NCBI RefSeq assembly: GCF_003013395.1
Contig: NZ_PXZM01000007.1
Span: 1 to 64,000 of the forward strand
Source: Brevibacillus fortis
GTDB lineage: Bacteria > Bacillota > Bacilli > Brevibacillales > Brevibacillaceae
DNA length: 64,000 nt
Reading direction: 5' to 3'
Position numbers and translations under genes: made by a program
The notes under the pieces: generated by a model
The model's input: the letters and a program-made list of their open reading frames with translations, nothing else
Databases searched by the model: none
What the model was told of the DNA's origin: nothing
Shown here: positions 1-8,720 of the stretch, piece after piece
Layout: every line of letters starts with the position of its first letter
Position numbering within the stretch: position 1 is the first letter of the stretch

Positions 1-489
1 AGACAGAACAAGTACATACGAAGAAAGCACCAACAGCGTAGACGCCAATTAGGTAAACTCAAAAAATTGTCTGCCATTCGGAAGTTAGGCAATAAAGAGC
101 AACGTTGGATGAAAGATCAAAACCACAAGATCAGTCGTCAAATTGTCAATACAGCTATTCAGGAAGGTGTGTCAATCATCAAGCTTGAACGACTAGAGAA
201 TATTCGCAAGACGGCAAGAACAAGCCGTAAAAACGCAAAGAACCTGCATAATTGGACTTTCTATCAACTTCAACAATGTATCTCCTACAAAGCAAATCTT
301 GCTGGCATACAAGTTGTGGAGGTCAATCCCGCCTACACTTCTCAATCTTGTCCTGCCTGTAGAGAGAAGAACAAAGCGAAAGACAGAATGTACGAATGTT
401 CATGCGGATTCCATGCGCATCGTGATCGGGTTGGAGCCATCAATATCATGCGTCAACCTGTGGCAGATGGTAACAGTCTGTCAGCCTAA
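1..489 (+). CDS. tnpB: IS200/IS605-family TnpB (OrfB), C-terminal part
   Basis: The open frame enters from the left edge, so the N-terminus lies outside the window. The visible 162 residues hold the second half of the RuvC-like nuclease of TnpB: an acidic motif KLERLEN, then a four-cysteine zinc finger (CPAC followed by CSC), then the last RuvC aspartate in HRDRVGAINI. TnpB proteins are RNA-guided DNA endonucleases that help IS200/IS605 elements persist at their site; this is family knowledge, not shown here. The first RuvC aspartate cannot be checked. A frame beginning at the ATG at 67 is only an internal methionine. The gene is followed directly by the structured right end of the element. 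Confidence 0.9.
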   Translation, partial: RQNKYIRRKHQQRRRQLGKLKKLSAIRKLGNKEQRWMKDQNHKISRQIVNTAIQEGVSIIKLERLENIRKTARTSRKNAKNLHNWTFYQLQQCISYKANLAGIQVVEVNPAYTSQSCPACREKNKAKDRMYECSCGFHAHRDRVGAINIMRQPVADGNSLSA

Positions 490-640
490 GATGCTATACG
501 CACTGTCTTAGGACGGGCTGATGAGACAGCCCTAAACTTGGGGGAACTACGGATAGCAGAAATGCACTTTCGACTACCACCCAAGAATCCCACTGATACC
601 GAAGGTGTCAGCTTACGGCTTTAGCCGTGGGAGTCTCAAA
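490..640 (+). ncRNA. IS605-type right end with probable omega-RNA (reRNA)
   Basis: The 150 bp after the tnpB stop have no coding frame but several short stems, including GGGCTGatgaGACAGCCC near 515 and a perfect 6-bp stem with a 2-nt loop, ACGGCTTTAGCCGT, at 615-628. The latter sits about 10 bp before the likely element end (GAGTCTCAA, about 631-639), as subterminal hairpins do in IS605 right ends. In this family the tnpB 3' end plus right end yields the guide RNA, and the DNA just outside the end is the guide. Here that guide would be chromate-transporter sequence. The exact end is uncertain by a few bases. Confidence 0.6.
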
Positions 641-1502
641 AGGAGTTGACAGTGGCAGTGCTTCTTGGATTCACGGTCTAAAATTAGTAGCTGTCGCGAT
701 TGTTGCTCATGCCATATGGGGGATGGGACAAAAGCTTGCCCCGGATCGAACACGGGTGACGATCGCGATCATCGCTGCTACTATTACGCTGTTGTGGCAT
801 TCTGCATGGAGTCAGGTCACAGTCATGATCCTCGCGGGTTTAGCAGGCTTACTTTTCTTCAAGCATCATCAAACTCCTGGTTTGCCGGAATTTCGGGTTC
901 CAATCAATCGGGCCCTAGCGATTGCTTGCTGGAGCGTGTTTTTTGGGCTTCTGATCCTGCTGCCTATCCTCAGAGAGGGGACAGGCTCTTCGTTACTAGC
1001 TTTGTTTGACAGCTTTTACCGTTCAGGCTCTCTCGTATTTGGCGGTGGACATGTTGTGCTTCCCTTATTAGAGAAGGAAGTAATCCCGGCAGGGTGGATG
1101 ACGGAAGAAGCATTTCTTACTGGCTATGGGGCTACACAAGCGGTACCGGGGCCATTGTTTACGTTTGCCACTTATCTGGGAGCAATGATTGCAGGAGGAG
1201 TCGGTGCAGTAGTGGCTACGATTGCGATTTTTCTACCGGCCTTTTTACTCGTCATCGGCGCATTGCCGTTCTGGAATTCCTTGAGGAGAAATTCCAAAAT
1301 CCAAGGAATGCTGGTAGGTGTGAATGCAGCAGTCGTCGGTATTTTACTGGCAGCCCTGTACAATCCGATTTGGACGAGTACCATTTTTGCTCCGCTGGAT
1401 TTTGCGGTAGCGGCTATTTTGTTTATCATGCTGGAGCACTGGAAGCTGCCGCCATGGCTGGTTGTGGTTACTGGCGCTTTGTACGGTCTGTTGCTGTCTT
1501 AG
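641..1502 (+). pseudogene. chrA: Chromate transporter ChrA, 5'-truncated by the IS605 element
   Basis: About 287 residues remain of a ChrA-type membrane transporter, which normally has roughly 390-400 residues in two homologous halves. The retained part holds the linker (HGLKLVAVAIVAHAIWGM), several hydrophobic segments and the second half with the signature FGGGHVVLPLLE followed by GATQAVPGPLFTFATYLG. ChrA proteins export chromate by antiport. The frame opens inside the IS605 right end (GTG at 627), so the N-terminal half has been separated or lost and the product is probably non-functional. The missing part may lie left of the window beyond the IS. Confident in family, moderately confident that it is inactive. 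Confidence 0.82.
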
Positions 1503-1532
1503 ACTGACGTCAGCTTTTGTTATAAAGCTGGT

Positions 1533-1743
1533 GAGAAGAAAAAGCACAGAGCTCATAGACCTTGACAACGCCTGCCCAGTCGGAACTTCAAAAAGGGGAC
1601 CCGCTTGTCGAACACTGCTTCCTTGAGAAACATCCGCCCGTAGGGTGGCTTTGGCTCGACGGTCCCCTTTTTGAAGTGGAGACGGCCAGTGAATCCCCCC
1701 TGCTGGCGTGTCAGAGTCGAAGAGACCTGTGCTTTTTCTTCTC
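1533..1743. repeat. 211-bp nested palindrome (structured RNA or MITE-like)
   Basis: The outer arms are a perfect 17-bp match (GAGAAGAAAAAGCACAG at 1533-1549, complement at 1727-1743). The inner arms are another perfect 17 bp (ACTTCAAAAAGGGGACC at 1585-1601, complement at 1661-1677). Between them GACAACGCCTGCCCAG pairs imperfectly with CTGCTGGCGTGTC. The block fills the gap between chrA and the tetR promoter and has no convincing coding frame. It could be a small non-autonomous element or a structured RNA. Confidence 0.7.
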
Positions 1744-1805
1744 CTCCACTATGTTGACTCAAACCAAAATGCCCTCCATAGCTCTTTCTTATCGCATAAG
1801 AAGGT

Positions 1806-1855
1806 TTGCCAAGGATGGTTGTAACGCTTATAATACTGAATGAAAGTTCAGTATT
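1806..1855 (+). promoter_or_regulatory. sigma-A promoter with TetR operator
   Basis: TTGCCA at 1806-1811 and TATAAT at 1829-1834 are separated by 17 bp, a near-ideal promoter. A perfect 9-bp inverted repeat, AATACTGAA-6-TTCAGTATT (1832-1855), overlaps the -10 box and start region. This is the expected operator geometry for autorepression by the TetR protein encoded just downstream. Confidence 0.8.
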
Positions 1856-1882
1856 TCTGGATGGGAAGTTGGTGAAGGTTCA

Positions 1883-2482
1883 TTGAATAAAAAGAAGCAG
1901 CAAACGGAGCGGACAAAGAAGAAGATAGCGGATGCATCCAGTATTTTATTTATGCAAAAAGGCTACAAGGCCACATCCATAGAAGATATCGTGAAAGCTA
2001 CTGGATACAGCGGCGGTAACATTTATTATCATTTTAAGAGCAAGGAAGGGCTGTTCTTACATCTGATTGAAGCTTGCAACAACGAATGGGAAGAGAAATG
2101 GCTGGCCAAGGAACAGCTCTACACGACCTCGATCGATAAATTGTATGGAATGGCTGAACATTTTGCAATCGACTATATGAATCATCCGCTGACCAAGGCT
2201 GCTGATGAATTTTTCGAAATGTCGGAGAAGCCTTCGGATGTGGAGGAGCGTATCAACGAGATGATCAAAGGTTATATCCACTTTAATCAACAGTTGCTCC
2301 AGAAGGGGCTCGATAACGGTGAATTTGAAATGACGAATGTAACTGGAGTCGCCATTATCTTGGACAGTCTGATGTATGGTTTAAATCAACACACGCGACG
2401 AATGGAACGAGAGGAAGCGCTGGCTACTTTTCGGTTAGCAATGGATGTGTTTTTATTTGGCATTGTCAAACCGTCCCGCTAG
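1883..2482 (+). CDS. TetR-family transcriptional repressor of an efflux pump
   Basis: A 199-residue protein with a typical N-terminal TetR helix-turn-helix (about residues 12-58; IEDIVKATGYSGGNIYYHF is the recognition region) and a helical ligand-binding C-terminal domain. The start is TTG at 1883, about 7 bp after GGTGAAGG; no better ATG is in frame near the HTH. It lies directly behind its own palindromic operator and 65 bp before an MFS exporter gene, so it most likely represses itself and the pump until an inducing drug binds. The ligand cannot be told from sequence. Confidence 0.9.
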   Translation: MNKKKQQTERTKKKIADASSILFMQKGYKATSIEDIVKATGYSGGNIYYHFKSKEGLFLHLIEACNNEWEEKWLAKEQLYTTSIDKLYGMAEHFAIDYMNHPLTKAADEFFEMSEKPSDVEERINEMIKGYIHFNQQLLQKGLDNGEFEMTNVTGVAIILDSLMYGLNQHTRRMEREEALATFRLAMDVFLFGIVKPSR

Positions 2483-2547
2483 CTTTTTTTACGCGATTAT
2501 CTAGAATAGATATTCAGTGTTTTGGTAATGGATTGGAGGAAGAGAAA

Positions 2548-3780
2548 ATGGCTTTATTATTAAAAAAACAGGGAGCCCTACTGATCCTGATGTTCAATAT
2601 TTTCCTTGTCTTTACGGGGATCGGGCTTGTTATACCGATTATGCCAAAGTACATGGAAAGCTTAGGAATTACCGGGGGGACTATTGGCTTATTAGTTGCA
2701 GCCTTTTCGTTGACGCAGCTGCTTTTTTCTCCAGTAGCCGGTCGATGGGCCGATTTATTCGGCAGAAAAAGGATCATTGTGATCGGCTTGGTCGTGTTTG
2801 CTATCTCAGAAGCGATGTTCGGTATAGCGAATTCTCCAGTCCTACTGTTTGCTTCTAGGTTGCTCGGCGGCATCAGTGCCGCACTGATTATGCCGGCCGT
2901 AATGGCTTACTCAGCAGATATTACAACGAAAGAAGAACGAGCGGCCGGGATGGGGTATATTACGGCAGCCATTACTACTGGTTTTATTATCGGTCCAGGC
3001 ATTGGAGGATATATTGCTGAATTTGGTATTCGCGTACCCTTCTATTCCGCAGCAATTGCGGGAATGATTGCTGCATGCATAACATTCTTAATCCTCAAGG
3101 AATCGCAACCTACGGAAGAAGAATCACTATCTGACTCCTATTCGAGTGAAAAACAACGAAGCAGTCTGCTTTCCCAGTTAATGTACTCCTATAGAGAGCC
3201 TTATTTTTTCAGTTTGATCATAGTGTTTGTGATGTCTTTCGGACTGGCTAATTTTGAAACTGTCTTTTCATTATTTGTCGACCATAAGTTTGGATTTGAG
3301 CCTAAAGATATCGCCTTTATCATTACATTCGGGTCAATAGCAGGCGCAGTGGTTCAGCTTACTGCCTTTAGCTGGATCATGAATCGTTTTGGCGAGAAAA
3401 GGGTCATTTCGGTCTGTCTGCTCTTTGCTGGTTTGTTTATTGTTCTGACGCTTTTTGTTCATGGATTTTGGATGATTTTTGCCGTTACCTTCATCGTATT
3501 TCTGGCGATCGATATTTTGCGACCGGCTATCAGTACTCAAATGTCGATGCTTGCAAAAGATCAACAGGGGTATGTTGCTGGCCTTAACTCAGCTTTTACG
3601 AGTCTTGGTAATATTGCAGGTCCTATCGTAGCTGGATTTTTATTCGATGTGGATATCAACTATCCGTATGCGCTAGCATGTATGATTTTGCTTATCTGTT
3701 TCGTCTTATCGCTAGGAGTTAAAAAGCGCAATCTGAAGGATGCCAATGCGGCTTCCAGACAACCGTCCATTCCTGGATGA
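2548..3780 (+). CDS. MFS drug efflux transporter (Bmr/NorA/TetA-like)
   Basis: A 410-residue protein with about 12 hydrophobic segments and the MFS signatures: motif A between TM2 and TM3 (GRWADLFGRKR), and the TM5 antiporter motif (GFIIGPGIGGYIAEFG) that marks drug:H+ antiporters. The start is the ATG at 2548, 6-8 bp after GGAGGAAGAG; an upstream in-frame TTG at 2533 overlaps that ribosome site and is rejected. A charged central loop (about residues 190-210) separates the two six-helix halves. The gene follows the TetR repressor and is probably co-transcribed or co-regulated. A hairpin terminator follows. Substrate range unknown. Confidence 0.9.
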   Translation: MALLLKKQGALLILMFNIFLVFTGIGLVIPIMPKYMESLGITGGTIGLLVAAFSLTQLLFSPVAGRWADLFGRKRIIVIGLVVFAISEAMFGIANSPVLLFASRLLGGISAALIMPAVMAYSADITTKEERAAGMGYITAAITTGFIIGPGIGGYIAEFGIRVPFYSAAIAGMIAACITFLILKESQPTEEESLSDSYSSEKQRSSLLSQLMYSYREPYFFSLIIVFVMSFGLANFETVFSLFVDHKFGFEPKDIAFIITFGSIAGAVVQLTAFSWIMNRFGEKRVISVCLLFAGLFIVLTLFVHGFWMIFAVTFIVFLAIDILRPAISTQMSMLAKDQQGYVAGLNSAFTSLGNIAGPIVAGFLFDVDINYPYALACMILLICFVLSLGVKKRNLKDANAASRQPSIPG

Positions 3781-3783
3781 TGA

Positions 3784-3819
3784 AAAAAAAGAAGACCAGT
3801 CCATTAGGGCTGGTCTTTT
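3784..3819. terminator. Bidirectional terminator between MFS gene and oxdC
   Basis: AAGACCAG (3792-3799) pairs with CTGGTCTT (3810-3817). An A-run precedes and a T-run follows, so it can end transcripts from both convergent genes. Confidence 0.75.
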
Positions 3820-3827
3820 CACTGCAT

Positions 3828-5006
3828 TCACGGTACATAGCCATATCCAGGATATTTGACAACGGGCCATTTATCTTTTCGCAAAGCATCCAACAATTCA
3901 GGACCAACACACAGGTTGGAAGCGACGAGTTCATGCGGGGTGAGCGCCATCCATTGATTCAGCGAAACGTCGACAAAGCGGTCGCTCTTGAACATTTCCA
4001 AAAACCACACCGTTTCCGTCCCGGTATTTTGGATATAATGCCCCGTCGCAAAAGGAACGTAGCCAACATCACCTGCTTGGTAGTCAAAAGTTCGAGCGTT
4101 TCCGTTTCCGATAAAAACTGTCATCCGCGCTTGACCTGAAATGTAATATTGCCACTCGTCGTTATTGGGATGCCAATGCAGCTCTCTCATCGCACCGGGA
4201 CGTAGCTCTACGAGTGCTGCCGCGATTGTTTTGGAGATCGGAAAGTTGCGGGAATCGACGATGCGCACGCTGCCGCCAGGTGTAATGAGGGGGCGTTGGG
4301 CGAGTAAACGATGGGAAAAAGGGAGGGGGACGGTTCCGTATGGAGATTTCACTTCATCTGCTTCGATGGAACCTGGAACCTCGCTCTGATATATGTACAC
4401 TTGTTTGTCGGGAATGTCGGCAAAGGCTGATTCTGGTACACCGAAATTTGCGGAAAGCACATCTGTTGGCGTATGTGCAAACCAATCGGAGATCGATAGC
4501 GTATTCAGATCGGAAAAATGCCCATCGTCGAAAACAAGCAAAAACTCGCAGCCTTCCTCAAGTCCCTGAATCGAGTGGGGGATGCCGGGAGGGAAATACC
4601 ACAGATCGCCTTTTCCGATATCGGCGATAAAATTGCGGCCGCGTTGGTCAACAGACGCAATTCGTGCGCGACCGAGCAACATGTAGGCCCATTCTGCCTG
4701 TTGATGCCAGTGCAGCTCGCGAACACCGCCTGGCGTCAGGCTCATGTTTACACCCGCAAGTGTAGTGGCGATTGGCATCTCGCGTATGGTAACTTCACGG
4801 GACCAACCGCCATGATTTAATGTCATAAAGGCATCCGAGAAGGAAAATTTCAGATTGGGCAGCAGGCCCGCATCTGTGACGGGAGGAACCAGCATATTCG
4901 GATTTTGCCGATCACGCATGACGTTCCGTGGGCCGAGATCGACCCATCCGGCCCCATCACTCCTCATCGGCTGAGGAATTTGATTCCCTTTGTCTGGCGG
5001 ATTCAT
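3828..5006 (-). CDS. oxdC: Bicupin oxalate decarboxylase (OxdC/OxdD family)
   Basis: A 392-residue bicupin enzyme, close to the usual 385 of the family, converting oxalate to formate and CO2 in a Mn-dependent reaction. Both cupins keep their metal ligands: H99, H101, E105 and H144 in the first ([15 protein letters not shown]), and the matching [12 protein letters not shown] and GHYIQNTG in the second. The start is the ATG at 5006, 6 bp after GGAGG; an upstream in-frame ATG at 5057 lacks a good site. The flexible active-site lid, SENST in Bacillus subtilis OxdC, reads SDLNT here (165-169), so the catalytic lid glutamate is an aspartate. Monocistronic between two hairpins. Confidence 0.88.
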   Translation of the reverse strand: MNPPDKGNQIPQPMRSDGAGWVDLGPRNVMRDRQNPNMLVPPVTDAGLLPNLKFSFSDAFMTLNHGGWSREVTIREMPIATTLAGVNMSLTPGGVRELHWHQQAEWAYMLLGRARIASVDQRGRNFIADIGKGDLWYFPPGIPHSIQGLEEGCEFLLVFDDGHFSDLNTLSISDWFAHTPTDVLSANFGVPESAFADIPDKQVYIYQSEVPGSIEADEVKSPYGTVPLPFSHRLLAQRPLITPGGSVRIVDSRNFPISKTIAAALVELRPGAMRELHWHPNNDEWQYYISGQARMTVFIGNGNARTFDYQAGDVGYVPFATGHYIQNTGTETVWFLEMFKSDRFVDVSLNQWMALTPHELVASNLCVGPELLDALRKDKWPVVKYPGYGYVP

Positions 5007-5186
5007 TCGGGCAACCTCCTTCATCCCTGGACAGGCATATGTTTTGTCGTACTTCATCCACTAACCATGCCTATGCTTCGGCTTGCCCGTTATGCAAACA
5101 TCCAAACCGTTCTACCGTTTCTATGGGTGATTTTGTATAATTTTAGGAGTGTTTTACAAATATACAATTTTAGGAGGGTACGAAAG

Positions 5187-5948
5187 ATGAATACGATTCC
5201 AAACGATCAATGGTTAGCCATATATGAACAAAAACAACAGATGTTAACACCCCCTATTGAATTACATACCTATTTCACATCAACTGAAATGAGTGGTAAA
5301 GCAATCAACTTGCTTTCTTTGGGGGAAATAACGATTCCGACTGGAAACATCATGGTCCGTGATCCACTTGTGTATCTGGAGAGAAACAGTGCCCCTTATT
5401 TTCGTAAAGTCCCTACGGGAATCTTCCCATTAACCGTTTGTGTGGTAACAGTGGAAGAAGACCATTACAGGTATGCAGCTGTTAAGGTGGAGTTTACAGA
5501 TAAAACTCCCCAAAAATTTACGGAAGCCCTTATTGGAAATGAAGATCTCGAAAACCTCGGGGAAGGTGAGTATTTTGGGTTTAATGTGGATGCGGGGCTT
5601 GCTACAGTGGTAGATGTCAAAACGAGGGATGCTTATCTAGAATTTTATGATCAGTGGAAAAAAGAGAATCCAGACGGCAATATTTATGATGACTATTTCG
5701 CTGATGTTTTTGCACAAAGTTACAAAGACCATCCAAAATACCAAAGAAGCGCTGGAGACTATATAAACTGGACGATACCAGACACCGATTTATCCATTCC
5801 GATGTTTCAGACGGGATTTGGAGACGGCGCCTATCCTGTCTATTTTGGGGTGGATGAAAATGATCAAATATGCCAGCTTGTGATTCAATTTATTGATATC
5901 GAGCTTGCATTTGGTGAGGATGACAGCGAAGACGAAGTTCATGCATAA
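5187..5948 (+). CDS. DUF4241-like protein
   Basis: A 253-residue soluble, acidic protein with features of the DUF4241 family: an early ITIPTGNIMVRDPLVYL segment, a central FPLTVCVVTVEEDHYRYAAVKVEF strand pair, and a C-terminal TGFGDGAYPVYFGVDEN signature. The function of the family is not established; members are often found near toxin/immunity genes, but nothing here supports that role. The start is the ATG at 5187, 8 bp after TAGGAGGG; the open frame extends upstream to 4905 but lacks a ribosome site there and overlaps oxdC. A near-identical TATAATTTTAGGAG / TACAATTTTAGGAG direct repeat (5136-5149 and 5163-5176) sits in the leader. Confidence 0.75.
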   Translation: MNTIPNDQWLAIYEQKQQMLTPPIELHTYFTSTEMSGKAINLLSLGEITIPTGNIMVRDPLVYLERNSAPYFRKVPTGIFPLTVCVVTVEEDHYRYAAVKVEFTDKTPQKFTEALIGNEDLENLGEGEYFGFNVDAGLATVVDVKTRDAYLEFYDQWKKENPDGNIYDDYFADVFAQSYKDHPKYQRSAGDYINWTIPDTDLSIPMFQTGFGDGAYPVYFGVDENDQICQLVIQFIDIELAFGEDDSEDEVHA

Positions 5949-5956
5949 ATAAGAGG

Positions 5957-5997
5957 AGCCCATGAGTGATTCTTTTAACAGGAATCACTCATGGGCT
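5957..5997. terminator. Strong hairpin between convergent genes
   Basis: Perfect 16-bp stem, AGCCCATGAGTGATTC with its complement at 5982-5997, and a 9-nt loop. It lacks a long T-run, so termination strength is uncertain. Confidence 0.6.
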
Positions 5998-6032
5998 AAT
6001 CAACGAAGACATTGTTTGGGCAGGAAAGCCCC

Positions 6033-6596
6033 TCACCAATTATTTTTGGGAGCGGTGCCTCGATTATCTTTCTTTAGAAATAGAAAATAGCTGGCTGTAA
6101 TCAACAGATCAATCCCCAGAACAACGGTCCATAGCCGGAGAATATGCCATAAAGAAGCAGTCCGTTCCACATCATCGACAAAGTAAATGGTCCCCGCTAA
6201 TAAAGCCGCCCCAATTATATAGGAGAAGAGATGTCTAAACCAGCTTTTAGCGTAATGCTTGGCATACTCCATGCCGTACCGTTTTGGTTTAGCCGTACCT
6301 TGCTTGGTGACGTATTGCTGAAATTTTTCATCTGCCCATTGAATCATGCTTTTCCCAAACGCAATCGATACCCCGATATATACGGCAGCCAGCGCATGAG
6401 GAATCGTAGCGGTAGCTCCCCGATACAAATCCACGCTCGTGACGACGAGCAAAACCACATCAACAACAGGCGTCAGGGCGAGAAGAAAAAGCCCGGCTTT
6501 TTTTTGTTTGAGCACGTATCTTGTGAAAAGACCAAGTACAATGACCACCCAAAAAGCAATTTCGCATGCGACAATCATCCATGCAACAAAATTCAT
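6033..6596 (-). CDS. Small integral membrane protein, function unknown
   Basis: A 187-residue protein with about five hydrophobic helices (roughly residues 4-24, 34-54, 64-82, 122-141 and 152-172) and a basic cytoplasmic loop (about 85-118). It resembles uncharacterised Bacillus membrane proteins, but I cannot assign a function. It is transcribed away from a TetR gene across a 154-bp gap that contains two near-identical palindromes, so it is probably the TetR target, as in many regulator/transporter pairs. GGAGAC lies upstream of the ATG at 6596. Confidence 0.7.
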   Translation of the reverse strand: MNFVAWMIVACEIAFWVVIVLGLFTRYVLKQKKAGLFLLALTPVVDVVLLVVTSVDLYRGATATIPHALAAVYIGVSIAFGKSMIQWADEKFQQYVTKQGTAKPKRYGMEYAKHYAKSWFRHLFSYIIGAALLAGTIYFVDDVERTASLWHILRLWTVVLGIDLLITASYFLFLKKDNRGTAPKNNW

Positions 6597-6645
6597 CGTA
6601 CAAGTCTCCTTTGATGACGAGTATTCTCCTATAGGAGAGGTTTTT

Positions 6646-6710
6646 ATAATACAAACGTACTAATAAAAGAAATTTTATCATCAAATCTAAAATAATACAA
6701 CCGTATTATT
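6646..6710. promoter_or_regulatory. Tandem operators between a membrane gene and tetR
   Basis: AATAATACAACCGTATTATT (6691-6710) is a perfect 8-bp inverted repeat with a 4-bp centre. A second, imperfect copy, ATAATACAAACGTACTAAT, lies at 6646-6664. Two similar sites about 45 bp apart in a divergent gap suggest control of both genes by the TetR protein. Confidence 0.65.
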
Positions 6711-6714
6711 AAAG

Positions 6715-6751
6715 TTGCTTGTCCTTTGCAAATCTTGATAAAATACAACTA
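6715..6751 (+). promoter_or_regulatory. Promoter of tetR, probably giving a leaderless mRNA
   Basis: TTGCTT (6715-6720) and TAAAAT (6739-6744) are spaced by 18 bp. The ATG at 6751 falls exactly where transcription should begin, and no Shine-Dalgarno sequence precedes it. Confidence 0.45.
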
Positions 6752-7338
6752 TGCCAAAAATAATCGATCATGAGAAAAGAAGAGAACAAATAGCAGAAGC
6801 AACATGGCGCGTCATTGTCGAGCAAGGAATGGAGGGAGCGACGGTAAGGAGCATAGCAAAAGAAGCAGGACTTTCATTAGGTGCTCTGCGACATTACTTC
6901 GCAACACAGGATGAACTGTTGATGTATGCCATGCAGCTCGTAAAAGAGAGGGCGACAGCTCGAATTGCTGTGATCGCTTCCAAAGAAGAATGGGCGCCAA
7001 AAGAGAGAATCAGCAAAATCTTGCTGGAGCTTCTCCCTACGAATCAAGAAAAGATGGTCGAAATGGAAGTATGGTTTGCTTTTACCGTGTACTTCCGACA
7101 CAAAAAAGAAGGCTTCGATGCACAGCACGACGGGATATACGCCGCCATCCGCAACCTTTTGGACTCTGCCGATCAACTGAATCTACTACGCAAAGAGCTA
7201 GACAAAGAAATGGAAGCAGAGAAGCTCTATGCCGTCATCGATGGTCTGGCGCTGCATGCCTTTCTCGAACCGCAGCGAGTCAATGGAGAACGGATTGCGA
7301 AAGTGCTGGAGCATCATCTTGCATCACTGTTTCAGTAA
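6751..7338 (+). CDS. TetR-family transcriptional regulator
   Basis: A 195-residue protein with an N-terminal TetR HTH (about residues 12-58, VRSIAKEAGLSLGALRHYF) and a C-terminal domain of the BetI/PksA-like type with DGLALHAFLEP near the end. It is divergent from the small membrane protein at 6033-6596 and has two palindromes in the gap. The ATG at 6751 has no ribosome binding site; a -10-like TAAAAT ends 6 bp upstream, consistent with leaderless translation. A terminator follows at 7419-7462. The inducer is unknown. Confidence 0.85.
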   Translation: MPKIIDHEKRREQIAEATWRVIVEQGMEGATVRSIAKEAGLSLGALRHYFATQDELLMYAMQLVKERATARIAVIASKEEWAPKERISKILLELLPTNQEKMVEMEVWFAFTVYFRHKKEGFDAQHDGIYAAIRNLLDSADQLNLLRKELDKEMEAEKLYAVIDGLALHAFLEPQRVNGERIAKVLEHHLASLFQ

Positions 7339-7418
7339 CGGAATTTACACTTCTTTTACGAAAAAGATGGTCAAATCTTTATACAAGATAAGAAACGCAT
7401 ACAAACACTCCCATAAAG

Positions 7419-7462
7419 AAAAGCAATCGGATCAAGGAAAGGTTGATCTGATTGCTTTTTTT
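7419..7462 (+). terminator. Rho-independent terminator after tetR
   Basis: AAAGCAATCGGATCAA pairs with TTGATCTGATTGCTTT, followed by a T-run. It separates tetR from the ABC operon. Confidence 0.75.
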
Positions 7463-7631
7463 CGTCGTGTGCGTTGGTTTACAAAGAACACAATGGGCTT
7501 TGACACGCAGTTAACAATGCTAGATTACGATGAGTGTACAAAGATTTTTGAACAAAAATGAGAATGTTGGTGTGAATATGAAAAAAATAACAATTGTCCA
7601 ATAAAGATTGAATGATGAAGGGGTTTTCAAT

Positions 7632-8720
7632 ATGTCGAGTATTATGCTGAAGTCATTGTCTAAGCAATATACGAACGATAAATACACCCTGGACGATATC
7701 AGTCTGGAAATCAAAGACAAAGAGTTCCTGGTGTTATTGGGACCGTCCGGATGTGGAAAATCTACGCTGCTTAGAATGATTGCCGGGATTGAAGAGATCA
7801 CCCAAGGCGATGTGTACATTGGCGATGTTTGTGTGAATGAAGTGGAGCCAAAGGATCGGGGAGTTGCGATGGTTTTTCAAAACTATGCCCTTTATCCGCA
7901 TATGACCGTATTCGAAAACATGGCATACGGCCTGAAAATAAAAAAGATCAAAAAAGCAGAGCGAGAAAAGCGTATCAAGGCAGCGGCGGATATTTTGCAA
8001 ATCGATCCGTTGTTGAAACGGTTCCCCAGCCAATTGTCTGGCGGGCAAAAACAGCGGGTAGCCATCGGGCGGGCGATCGTGAAGGAGCCAAAAGTATTTT
8101 TAATGGACGAGCCGTTGTCTAATCTGGATGCCAAGCTACGAAATGAAATGAGAATTGAGATCAAAAAGCTGCACGAGCGCTTGGATTCCACGTTCATTTA
8201 CGTGACACATGATCAGGTGGAGGCGGTTACCTTAGGGGATCGAATCGCGATTATGGCGGAAGGGAAGTTCCGACAAATCGGAACGCCGATGGAAATCATC
8301 GATTGCCCAGTGGATATGTTCGTTGCCAATTTCATCAGCTCACCACCCATCAATTATATGGATGCGAGTCTGATTCAGCGGGATAACCAAGTCTATGTGG
8401 AGGTAGACGGGGTGTTGCTGGAAACCAATCTCCCGCTCGAAGTGATGGAACAAGCTCCTGAGATTGTCGCGGGAATCAGGCCGGAGCATTGCTTTCTCAC
8501 CGAAGACAGTGAGGATGCACTCGCGATGGAGGTACTGTTCACGGAAATTATCGGAACGGATGTACTCGTGCACCTGAAGTATAAAACAAGCAGTTTTATC
8601 GTGAAGAAGAGCTTTACCCAGACATATGCAAAGGGTCAAAAGGTGAACGCAGGGATTAGCGCCAACCATGTCCATGTATTTGACAGGCAGACGCAAAAAA
8701 ATCTGAGGTGCCGCCCATGA
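7632..8720 (+). CDS. ABC transporter ATP-binding protein (UgpC/MalK type)
   Basis: A 362-residue ATPase with Walker [11 protein letters not shown]-loop [13 protein letters not shown], the ABC signature LSGGQKQR, Walker [13 protein letters not shown] and the H-loop VTHD. The roughly 120-residue C-terminal extension is the regulatory OB/TOBE part of the MalK/UgpC class (GIRPEH). It energises the import system formed by the two permeases and binding protein downstream. The ATG at 7632 follows AAGGGG by 8 bp; an upstream ATG at 7608 has no ribosome site. Its stop overlaps the next start (ATGA), so it heads an operon. Confidence 0.92.
   Translation: MSSIMLKSLSKQYTNDKYTLDDISLEIKDKEFLVLLGPSGCGKSTLLRMIAGIEEITQGDVYIGDVCVNEVEPKDRGVAMVFQNYALYPHMTVFENMAYGLKIKKIKKAEREKRIKAAADILQIDPLLKRFPSQLSGGQKQRVAIGRAIVKEPKVFLMDEPLSNLDAKLRNEMRIEIKKLHERLDSTFIYVTHDQVEAVTLGDRIAIMAEGKFRQIGTPMEIIDCPVDMFVANFISSPPINYMDASLIQRDNQVYVEVDGVLLETNLPLEVMEQAPEIVAGIRPEHCFLTEDSEDALAMEVLFTEIIGTDVLVHLKYKTSSFIVKKSFTQTYAKGQKVNAGISANHVHVFDRQTQKNLRCRP

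Noticed and set aside
3777..5140. Several plus-strand frames opposite oxdC (for example 3777-4139, 4340-4630, 4518-4820)
   Set aside because: They are shadows of the well-supported oxalate decarboxylase gene on the minus strand and have no ribosome sites or family motifs.
4905..5186. Extended N-terminus of the DUF4241-like gene
   Set aside because: The upstream frame overlaps oxdC and lacks a ribosome site; TAGGAGGG precedes the ATG at 5187.
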